Below, in pieces: positions 10,501 to 18,217 of a stretch of DNA of 31,902 nt. Position numbers and translations under genes: made by a program. Source of the DNA: Branchiostoma floridae (lineage: Eukaryota > Chordata > Leptocardii > Amphioxiformes > Branchiostomatidae); NCBI RefSeq assembly GCF_000003815.2, contig NC_049985.1, positions 15,400,453 through 15,432,354 of the forward strand. The letters run 5' to 3'. The notes beneath the pieces were generated by a model. The model had not been told where the DNA came from. It did not search any database and worked only from the letters and a program-made list of their open reading frames with translations. Numbering within the stretch: the first letter of the stretch is position 1; the number at the start of each line of letters is the position of its first letter.

Positions 10501-11238
10501 AGAGTTTAGCCCTGCATTGGAAAACCGCTAAAAAGAACGATTGTAATCCTTTCTCTCCAAAAATAGAACTAGACAGGACTGAATAAATCATTTTGCAACG
10601 ATTGACGTTAGTCATTCTGAAGGTTTGGTCATGCTGAAAGTAAATTAATTTGCAAATAGAGTTCCACGATCTCATAACCTCGCCAAATACAGTTGACCTT
10701 TACAACTGACGTATTAGAAATAATTCTCATTGATGTTGCAAAGAAGGTCCTTATTTGTTATCATATGTCAGTTGATGGTCATCTCCAACAAAAAACACAA
10801 GCTATCCAATGTACTATCAAACCCGTAACCGAAGCTGTCCTTTGTCTTGCCCAGCTTGCCGACACCTAATATAATTACATACGGAATATCTTAAAGATTC
10901 ATTCAGTAGTTCTCGAGATATGCTCTCCACAAGCAAACAATCAAACAATCACGCCAATAAACAGACAGACCCACAAATGAACTGCATAGAAAACATAACA
11001 TTCTTGGCCAAATTAGAAAAAATTCTACCTTGGAATGGCCATGTTTTTCTTCTGCGACTGAACCGATCTCCACGATCTTACAAGGACGGCCCTTCAGCAT
11101 CACGTGGTCATTCTGCCTCAGGCGGGAGGCCTGCATAGGGTAGGTACATTTCGCACCTGCCTCGTTGGTAGATTCGAATTCCCCATATGTGGATCTCAAT
11201 AAAGTCAAAGTCAAAATCAAATACAGTGCATCTGCCAT
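7527..11238 (-). CDS. eIF5A-like protein with a putative secretory signal (four coding exons, complete)
   Basis: Exons 11029-11238, 9572-9676, 8035-8169 and 7527-7592 all join in phase 0 and give 171 residues and a TAA stop. Donors are AAG|gtagaa, CCG|gtaagg and TTG|gtaact; acceptors end tgtttaag, tgttctag and ccttctag. The fold is eIF5A throughout: KGRPCKIVE (49-57), KHGHSKV (65-71), [33 protein letters not shown], then [10 protein letters not shown]. eIF5A normally acts in cytosolic translation elongation, with a hypusine on the loop lysine. Three features differ. Residues 5-19 ([15 protein letters not shown]) form a signal-peptide-like hydrophobic run absent from usual eIF5A. The loop reads VAEEK-HGH instead of SKTGK-HGH, so Lys65 remains but the preceding residues are acidic. 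The C terminus ends in EYNYY. The start has strong context (ACAATGG) and an in-frame TGA 15 bases upstream. Family call firm; secretion and loss of hypusination are inference. Confidence 0.9.
8741..9571. repeat. Tandem ~250-bp units (3 full + partial) in the second coding intron of the eIF5A-like gene
   Basis: Units start with gagtgcctccatgtttgtg at 8741, 8990, 9251 and 9524; spacings are 249, 261 and 273 bases, differing mainly in TG/TCTC microsatellite length. Read on the minus strand, each full unit carries a near copy of the end of coding exon 2 with its splice donor, AAGGATTATCAG|gtaagg, at 8791-8809, 9040-9058 and 9301-9319. The partial fourth unit runs into the real exon 2 donor (edge at 9572). 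Confidence 0.9.
9866..9965. other. Assembly gap of 100 N
   Basis: Exactly 100 unknown bases inside the first coding intron of the eIF5A-like gene. The true length is probably unknown, so nothing about the intron's full content can be inferred. Confidence 0.98.
9966..10850. other. First coding intron of the eIF5A-like gene, no other gene seen
   Basis: AT-rich intron sequence with a G-run near 10197-10207 and a short block, cataacattcttggccaaa (10067-10085), that recurs next to the exon 1 donor at 10994-11012. No supported coding exon lies here. Confidence 0.5.
10850..11015. repeat. Dispersed repeat fragment next to the exon 1 donor
   Basis: It contains attcagtagttctcgagata, then AT/CA-rich sequence with aaacagacagaccc, and ends in cataacattcttggcc. 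The block resembles the tail of the dispersed family elsewhere in the window (ccattcttgagttatcttg plus CA/CAGA repeats). The repeat ends within about 15 bases of the exon 1 splice donor, so the start of this intron is probably repeat-derived. Confidence 0.5.
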
Positions 11239-11285
11239 TGTTTTATTAAATCAGCTGTTGGGAAAAAAAACAGAAAAAGGATGGT
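11239..11285 (-). promoter_or_regulatory. 5' UTR segment and strong 3' splice site upstream of the eIF5A-like start
   Basis: On the minus strand a pyrimidine run (ctttttctgttttttttccc) ends in aacag at 11255-11259, followed by 16 UTR bases and the ATG at 11238. The UTR contains an in-frame TGA, which fixes this ATG as the first usable one on this exon. It implies a non-coding upstream exon whose position I cannot place. Confidence 0.6.
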
Positions 11286-11620
11286 CAGACACTCAACTTG
11301 GGGAAGAATTCAGGAATGATGACGCTTTTGATTTGATTTGTCAATCCCCAAATATGCTTTCCACATGCTTCAATACAATGTACGAGAGGAGTAAAAACAG
11401 AAAGAAACGACATGCCAACACCCGAGGTGGAACCCAGGCGGGTAGATTATAAAGCCAGTGTGCAAGCCACTACGACAGAAAAGGTCGATCAGCCGATTTG
11501 GGTGGCTGTTTGTCGCTACTTAAACCCCACACGTTTACACAGTTTAATACCAGAAAGGTTGTCTAAACAAAAGGCCAGTGTTTAGCTGGGAGGGTTGGGG
11601 CAAGCTATAACAAATCGCCT
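11260..11620. other. Upstream spacer with a possible tRNA-like SINE scrap
   Basis: No gene is evident. On the minus strand, 11424-11487 reads gtggcttgcacactgg and later cctgggttccacctcggg, spaced like the A and B boxes of a tRNA-derived SINE. The match to consensus boxes is imperfect. Confidence 0.2.
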
Positions 11621-11739
11621 TACTCGAAAAATGGTGACATGGCTAATCGTTGCCGGTGTCTGGTTGGTATGTGCACAGCATGTACATATGGAAATGATTG
11701 ATAAAACACAAATCTAAACGATTTTAAAAACTCACATAC

Positions 11740-11850
11740 CGCCTTTGAGTTGATGAGCCGAAAATATTCAGAAGTGTCCTGAGTTTTAGCCAAGATACTG
11801 CCGTCTGGAGCTCGAAGTTCTGCCGATCTGCCCAGTTTGTGGGTTTGATC
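11740..11850 (-). CDS. Candidate orphan exon of unknown gene
   Basis: A minus-strand open stretch ends at a good donor, AAGGCG|gtatgtgag. A pyrimidine-rich run precedes a possible acceptor gcatgag|GATC, which gives 37 codons in phase 0 at both ends. The peptide includes RSAELRAPDGSILAK and SEYFRLINSKA. I do not recognise it. The acceptor is a choice among several, and no neighbouring exon was found. It cannot join the eIF5A-like gene, because that join would hit an in-frame stop. Confidence 0.28.
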
Positions 11851-11999
11851 CTCATGCGGTAACCAAGGACAAATGCAGAAGAACCGGTCCAGTGTCAAAG
11901 GTGGGTGTTGTTTACCACAAAAAATATCCTAAGGCGATACGGGCGCTGTTTCATGTATAACAGGGGTATCTATATTTCAGCCATACCACAGGTATGATG

Positions 12000-12270
12000 A
12001 GATACATTGTAACCTTCGCCAAAAGGTTATGTTTTGAGTGTGTTTGTCTGCCTGTCTGTCTGTCTGTGTGTTTGTTTGTGTGAACAGCATAGCTTAAGAA
12101 GCCTTGAATGGTTCCCGATGATATTTGGTAGGTGGGTAGGGGTCAGAAAAACGAAGGTCAAGTTCGATAACGGGCCCGCTAGCGGCTTGCTAAGGTACTG
12201 CAGTAGAACTTCCATTTTTGATATCTCCTGTTCTGTTTTTGACATCTCGTGTTGTGGTCGTGCTTTTGAG
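12000..12270. repeat. Dispersed repeat copy with terminal hairpin
   Basis: It starts with a perfect 7-bp hairpin (TAACCTT, 6-base loop, AAGGTTA; 12010-12029), then tgttttgagtg, a (TGTC)n run, gaacagcatagcttaagaa and tttggtaggtgggtagg. The same architecture in reverse orientation is seen at 22540-22680 and 24690-24826, where the hairpin sequence differs. Confidence 0.65.
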
Positions 12271-12339
12271 TGGTAGATAGCCACTGGGGCAGAGAGTAAG
12301 TGCTGTGAGTTTGGGCCCCCTACTTTTTTGGAACTGCAG

Positions 12340-12524
12340 GTGCAGATTTTTTAAAAACTTTGGACGAAGCTGTGATTCTCCTTCCCGGAAGAGATGATGG
12401 AAATGTGGCTATGAGGCTGCTGTTGTCTACTGTTCAAACGACAGAGGGCTATAAACATTTTCTTGAGAGTGACGTTAACCAATTGTATGCATTCAAAGCG
12501 TGTCGAGCCAGCACCATGGAGCTG
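12340..12524 (+). CDS. Candidate orphan exon of unknown gene
   Basis: A pyrimidine run (ccccctacttttttgg) leads to acceptor actgcag|G, then 61 open codons to a near-consensus donor, GAGCTG|gtaagt. The peptide has helix-like composition, with DFLKTLDEAVILLPG, TTEGYKHFLESDVNQLYAF and CRASTMEL. I do not recognise the family. It is followed directly by an 18-bp minisatellite, and I found no partner exon in the window. It could also be a relic. Confidence 0.33.
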
Positions 12525-12596
12525 GTAAGTCTGGCGCAGGGTTGCACTAGTTAACAGTTGGAACTGGCTCTATGTAGCTATTAGAACAGGCACTAA

Positions 12597-13499
12597 TGGG
12601 GGTACGGACAATGCTGGGGGTACAGACACTACTGGGGGTACAGACACTGCTGGGGGTACGGACACTGCTGGGGGTACGGACACTACTGGGGGTACAGACA
12701 CTGCTGGGGGTACGGGCAATGCTGGGGTACAGACACTACTGGGGGTACAGACACTACTGGGGGTACAGACACTGCTGGGGGTACGGACACTACTGAGGGT
12801 ACGGACACTACTGGGGGTACGGGCAATGCTGGGGTACAGACACTACTGGGGGTACGGACACTACTGGGGGTACGGGCAATGCTGGGGTACAGACACTACT
12901 GGGGGTACGGACACTACTGGGGGCACGGACACTACTGAGGATACAGACACTACTGGAGGTACAGACACTACTGGGGGTACGGACACTACTGGAGGTACGG
13001 ACACTACTGGGGGTACAGACACTACTGGGGGTACGGACACTACTGGGGTTATGGACACTACTGGGGGTACGGACACTACTGGAGGTAAGGACACTACTGG
13101 AGTTATGGACACTACTGGGGGTACGGACACTACTGGAGGTAAGGACACTACTGGAGTTATGGACACTACTGGGGGTAAAGACACTACTGGAGTTATGGAC
13201 ACTACTGGGGATATGGTCACTATAGGGGGTATTGTCAATACTGGGAGTACGGACGCAACATGGGTTAGGGACACTACTGGAGGTAAGGACACTACTGGAG
13301 TTATGGACACTAATGGTGGTACGGACACTACTGGAGGTAAGGACACTACTGAAGTTATGGACACTACTGGGGGTATGGTCACTATAGGGGGTATTGTCAA
13401 TGCTGGGAGTACGGACGCAACATGGGTTAGGGACACTACTGGGGGTACGGACACTACTGCACATATAGTCACTACTGGTGGTATGGTAGCTACGGGGGT
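12597..13499. repeat. 18-bp minisatellite array
   Basis: About 50 units of an 18-bp sequence close to acactactgggggtacgg. One early segment has units one base shorter (ggggtac). Later units are degenerate, with ggttatggacac and ggaggtaaggacac types and a roughly 162-bp higher-order segment around 13210-13430 that occurs twice (gtcactatagggggtattg). Because 18 is divisible by three and units lack stops, several frames on both strands look open (for example repeats of GTDTTG); that is not evidence for a protein. Confidence 0.9.
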
Positions 13500-13501
13500 T
13501 A

Positions 13502-13711
13502 CTGTAAATGCAGAAACTTTCGCGGTGGTTTAATGTTCACGATTTTCGCGGTGGCCGCTTCACCGCGCGAACTTAAAACCACCGCGAACATTTTTCCATG
13601 GCAGTAAGAGACTACAGTGCATGGTCCTACCGCGAACTTAAAACCACCGTGAAAAGTCCTCTTTACCGCTACAGCGAAATTAAATCTCCTCGAACTTAAA
13701 TGCATTTACAG
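13502..13711. mobile_element. 210-bp MITE with TA target duplication, inserted in the minisatellite
   Basis: The ends are exact inverted copies (ctgtaaatgca and tgcatttacag), flanked on both sides by TA (13500-13501 and 13712-13713). The interior repeats cgcgaacttaaaaccaccg-type blocks in both orientations. The sequence either side, joined with one TA, reads gggggttatggacgc, which matches the minisatellite's own ggggttatggacac unit, so the empty site can be inferred. Confidence 0.85.
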
Positions 13712-15690
13712 TATATGGACGCACAATCTAGGGACGCTACTGGACGTACGGTTCACCTATGACATGCTCTGGATATCCACGATGTGCTTCAAAGCACGAC
13801 TTGCATTTTAGAAGCACATATTTGATACAAGACTTCGTGCCTCTGTTTTTTCCATAACTTGACTTGGGCCAGAGTCGACATCTGACACGTTCGAATCAGC
13901 TGACACATTCGCTGCCCTTCTCGGGGGTAGAAAGTTCCCAAACCTCTCAGCTACATTCAGGCAACGTCATTGGTCCACGTCATAACGTGATACACGTGAG
14001 GAAAGTGGTGGTAGTCTTTAGGAAAGGGCAATAGACGTTAAGAAAGGGGATTGCGACTTTCATGTATCTACATTTGTTCTTAGTCACTGCTTCAGTGTTA
14101 AGACCAGACAGCAAGTGCTAGCACGATCTGCCATTGTTAACTTCTATCTGCCATTGTTAACTTCTATTTATATTTAACGTCCATGAAACGTAGGTTTTGT
14201 AGTGACTGCTGTTTGTATGTCCGGTCGATGTCTACGATGTCTGTCCGCAAGATGACTAGAGAACGTCTGAATGGATTGATTTGATGTTTCGTATATGGGT
14301 AGGTCTCAATAAGACAATATGTGTGTTGATGATACATTAATTGTGTGAGTAGGGGAATATGTAACGTTAGATTGTGTAAATTCTTTGGCTTTCATTATTT
14401 TTATATTGAAAGTTTGATGTTTGATGTTTGTTTACGTATTGTATAGTAGTTGGTGGGAGGTGGATGTTGTGTCATGTTGATCCAAACACCCCGGCTGTAG
14501 GCAACACGATCATAAATCTCACCCCCGAAGACCCCAAACCAACGCCCGCCTTAATGTTTGTATTTAAACAGTAGCTTGGAGGTTTAGATTGTTGTTGATG
14601 TTAAATAGAGATAGTTACGTCATGTAATGTAAGTAAAAATTATGTGGTTGATTTGACGTGCCTGATGAGAAGTCAGAAGTTCACACGCGTTCCCAGTGTT
14701 AGACTTTCTTTGGGAAGGATGACGGTCGTAGTGAGAGACAAGTAATGAATTATGGCAGTAAGGGTGATGGAGCAAATACTAGTAGTAGTCTCACTGCAAG
14801 ATATAAGAATGAAAATTTATATATGCATCACTGACATAGGAAGTCGAATGCAGATAAGTATAACTGTGGTTACGTTAATATGTAACCATTCTCCACGACT
14901 ATTCTTTGGTCTGCGTTTTCGCAGTTGTATATTTGCCATATGCTAGTCATGTTCACCACATACTAGTAGTACACAGGTCATGGTTCCATAATCAATGAAA
15001 TGAACTACAACAGAATAAAACAATAGTCAATAATCATTTCGCAGGAGCGTGGCATAGTCGAACTCCAGTTTGTTTTCGATAATGAACCCGTATATATGAA
15101 TTCAAGCATAGACATTTGAAAGCAAAACAGTGACAATATCCAATAGGAGCAATTATAATTTTTTGGAGATACATGTTTATCATCCAATCCTTTTGATGGT
15201 TTATTATTCTTACAACCTTCGTTTTCACTTGAATTTCAGAGAAATTTGTTATAATCTTTCTTTTTGCATAGTTTATTGCACGCATTAGTTTACGGGTGAC
15301 CAGACAATGTCTTCCATAGAATCTCCTTGATAAAATCAAATCAGTGTGGTATCAAATTATGATGTTACACTTAAAGACATAATGTCAGAATATACAATGG
15401 ACCCTTTGCAACACGCTACTAAGAAGATTCTCTTTACACGTATTTTACAACAAAGCTGTACATGGTGAAAACTGGCTCTGGAGAACACTGTGATAAAACC
15501 CATTGGTTTTTATTACACAAATTATATACTAATCACATAACTCAATATTGATTCTTAATTTTATCTATAGTTATACAGTATCTTGGATATTTTCATGTGT
15601 ATTTACAAGTTAAAGTAAATATTGACTTATCGTTGAAGAGGTTCAGCGATCGTGTATGAGGAATTCATTAGAATGATTTACAATCAGTGA

Positions 15691-15848
15691 CTCTTAAAAA
15701 CATGTAAAACACGTACATCCAGATTTGGAGAGAAGACCAACGTAAGTCCTAAGATTAGGTTTGGTCCTAAAACTATGTCAATCCCGGATCAGGATGTACT
15801 ATGCAGACATCTAAAATTTGGGGATACGTGTTTTACGTGTTTGAAGAG
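15691..15848. mobile_element. Probable MITE, 158 bp, imperfect arms
   Basis: The left end has ctcttaaaaacatgtaaaac and acgtacatcc; the reverse complement of the right end reads ctcttcaaacacgtaaaac and acgtatcccc. Arms match over about 28 bases with several mismatches. No coding content. Confidence 0.5.
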
Positions 15849-16886
15849 CTACTAAAGGAAGAATTCTATTTACAATCTTGACTTAAACATTGGATTGAAA
15901 TAATCTTGATATTCTAGCGATTTTCTATGTATGATAAGGTTCCGTGACTCTATTGTGTGGTTTAGATAGTCAAATCTCTTTGATCCACACAATAAAATAA
16001 ATAGGCACGCTAAGACGGTTATAATTGACTCGACCATGTACTGGACACACCTAGTATATATACAGTCTAGCAAATCCCATTACAAAACGTTAAAGTGCAT
16101 GCTCAGCGGACTACCTTATAGCTTACATTCAAACACGTTTTCAGTCTCAAAGACATGACATAAACACAGTTGCCTTCAGTTGTGTAATAATCACATTATA
16201 CTTTCTCAGTACTTATCTATGGCTTTCAATTGATATATTTGTTGTATATGCTTAAAACTTATATTTTTTTATAAATTCTAATATTTGCAAGACATATCCA
16301 CGAGGCAGAATTTCAATCCACCCATAATCACATATAACAACCGGATAAAATGTCTATACATGTATACATACACTACGTAATATAGATAATATTATACTAA
16401 ACACACACCAAACCAATAACAAGGGTCTGATGGATTACCTTGAAGCAGAATTAGAATCTTTACGGCTTGGGTTCCGACTTCTACCCTAAACTACGAGGTC
16501 AATAAGTTCTCGGCCTCACCCGAGGAAAAGTGCGCACAACACAAATTCCAAGGCGTCATTATCATATAGTATGTTATCAATGACAATCCAATTTCAAATC
16601 ATTGTGGTCATCTAGCTATGTTCCAGACGACGTCCGTTCAAAGATCAGTAAGTAAGTGGTGAGAACAATGTAACTCGCGCATAAAGCGGCCCGACCAACA
16701 TTCAACTGACCTCTTTTGTTGGGAGGGGCAGGTTGTAATTATATACGTACAGCCCCGTATAACGTAGTAAATAAGGATGAACTGTGAACAATGTGGGTGG
16801 CAATCCTTGTGCCATGAAATATACAAAAAAGGAATGCTCACAATTATTTGAACTTTGGTAGGCATTCATATCAAGATTTATAATTA

Positions 16887-17021
16887 AGGGTTAATGACCC
16901 GCCCCGAGGTGTATATGGTGTCATAACGCCTGGTCCTTTGCTATAACCACCGAATAAAACCACCGAGTGAGCGAAGTTATGACACCATATATACCGAGGA
17001 ACAGGTGGGTCATTAACCCTA
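16887..17021. mobile_element. Hairpin MITE-like element, about 135 bp
   Basis: The left arm agggttaatgaccc plus gaggtgtatatggtgtcat and the right arm atgacaccatatatacc plus gggtcattaaccct are inverted copies with a few bases of slippage. The centre contains ataaccaccg and aaaaccaccgag. Target duplication not determined. Confidence 0.7.
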
Positions 17022-17114
17022 TCATCATATAGCCTACCCACACTGAGTAGATTAGAGTAGTGTAGAGTTTCCAGTTGAGTAGGAGCGACAAATTCTTTTC
17101 TAAAACATACATCT

Positions 17115-17120
17115 TTTATT
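17115..17120 (-). terminator. Poly(A) signal candidate for the small minus-strand gene
   Basis: AATAAA on the minus strand (ctgaataaaag), about 105 bases beyond the TAA at 17223. Distance and orientation suit a short 3' UTR. Confidence 0.5.
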
Positions 17121-17222
17121 CAGTACATACATTTGAACAGTGAATTTGAACAACATAAAACTTGTACGTGAAATGTATTTCTGTTCCAAGGCTTAAAATA
17201 AGAACAAAGTCGATTCATTATG

Positions 17223-17399
17223 TTACAAACTGTTGCACGCTCCGTATTTCTCCACTCGCCAATTCTCCAGTTTGTCGAGTTCGTTCGTATCAGACGCTAA
17301 ATCTCTACCGGCTTTCCTGAGGTATTCCGGGATCCCTGTGCTTCACAGAATCTTGTTCACTACGAACACAGACACGACTTCTCCGAAGAAAGGTAGCAT
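17223..17399 (-). CDS. Small membrane-protein-like ORF interrupted by an in-frame TGA
   Basis: From ATG at 17399 the frame gives MLPFFGEVVSVFVVNKIL, a TGA codon at 17343-17345, then a charged helical tail (GIPEYLRKAGRDLASD and NELDKLENWRVEKYG) to TAA at 17223: 58 codons in all. The layout (short hydrophobic N terminus plus amphipathic tail) resembles small mitochondrial or membrane proteins, but I cannot name a family. A GC box upstream and a poly(A) hexamer downstream make transcription plausible. A second ATG at 17418, with better context (GCCATGG), opens a different frame of 37 codons. The TGA could be a disabling mutation, a sequence error, or a recoded codon; I see no clear SECIS structure. 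Pseudogene status is equally possible. Confidence 0.4.
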
Positions 17400-17468
17400 T
17401 TTGGTCCTCCAGCGCCATGGCCGCTACTCAATGGCGGACCGTGGTGTTATTGTCGTCTGAACTTGAAT

Positions 17469-17476
17469 GGGCGGGG
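17469..17476 (-). promoter_or_regulatory. GC box upstream of the small gene
   Basis: GGGCGGGG lies about 50-70 bases upstream of the two candidate ATGs. A perfect palindrome, tgcaaatatttgca, adjoins it (17477-17490). A gccatt/ggcggac block at 17430-17440 resembles start-site elements of housekeeping promoters. Function is inferred. Confidence 0.4.
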
Positions 17477-17499
17477 TGCAAATATTTGCAGTTTAAATT

Positions 17500-18217
17500 G
17501 GACATGACTTGAAATAGATGTTATTATCTTAAATAATATAGGTAATTCAATGTTGTTTTAAGACAGCAAATGTTTTCTTTGAACAAAGAAACACGCACTA
17601 CCGATGTTAATAGAGGGAGCCATCCCCCCTGCCATGCCTGTACTTATTCCCCTATCTTGGCAGATGGACGATTCCTGGATATCTCATTCTGATTGGCCAG
17701 CGTCCTGTATGTCTGTCCTCCTGATTGGTTTAAACTTTCAAAAGTTTTATCACATATGTGATAATCAAAAATTTAATGCACGGATGTTACGGCGTCATAA
17801 CCAGCATGAAATGGGGCCTTCTGATTGGCCCACGACCCCTGGCTATATGATAATTCACAATCATTATGATTGTGAGTTGTGCACCTTCTTTTTGAGTCAT
17901 TATCACCCCTCGTACATTTTTCGCTGACAACAAGCGTATATAACGTATATACAACAAGCTTAAAGCAAACAGATCATCACCCGAATCTAACAGTAGTACG
18001 GATCAAACAATGATAATCACAACGACATTGAGCTGTACAGCCACCAGATAACAGAAAAATGTATTATAAATTTCATTCCATGATCTACCATGCATATGTA
18101 ATGGTACTCACTTGTGTGACATCTTGTAAAGAAAATGGAAATGTTGGAAAGTGAGATATTCCGTTAATAGGAGTGGTCATTTACAACTACTATGTGGATA
18201 GAAGAGGGGGTGTACTG
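17500..18217. other. Spacer between the small gene and the TPR ORF
   Basis: No supported gene. It holds three ctgattgg boxes (near 17688, 17721 and 17821), a small hairpin cacaatcat/atgattgtg near 17857, and the presumed 3' UTR of the downstream minus-strand ORF. No exact AATAAA for that ORF was seen close to its stop. Confidence 0.4.

Larger units (their letters stand above)
13714..17100. other. Gene-free stretch apart from the hairpin elements listed
   Basis: A short degenerate remainder of the minisatellite continues to about 13755. An exact 20-bp tandem duplication sits at 14127-14166 (tctgccattgttaacttcta). The rest is AT-rich sequence without ORFs of coding character; the longest open frames are about 100 codons and have no recognisable motifs. 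Confidence 0.5.

Noticed and set aside
12808-13533. 200+ codon repeat proteins (GTDTTG on plus; SSVRTP and VVSVPP on minus)
   Set aside because: An 18-bp unit lacking stops is open in several frames at once on both strands; no frame has independent support and the plus-strand frame runs into a MITE.
17100-17222. SECIS element to explain the in-frame TGA as selenocysteine
   Set aside because: An ATGA occurs at the start of the 3' UTR, but I could not build the required stem, AA loop and matching GA partner.
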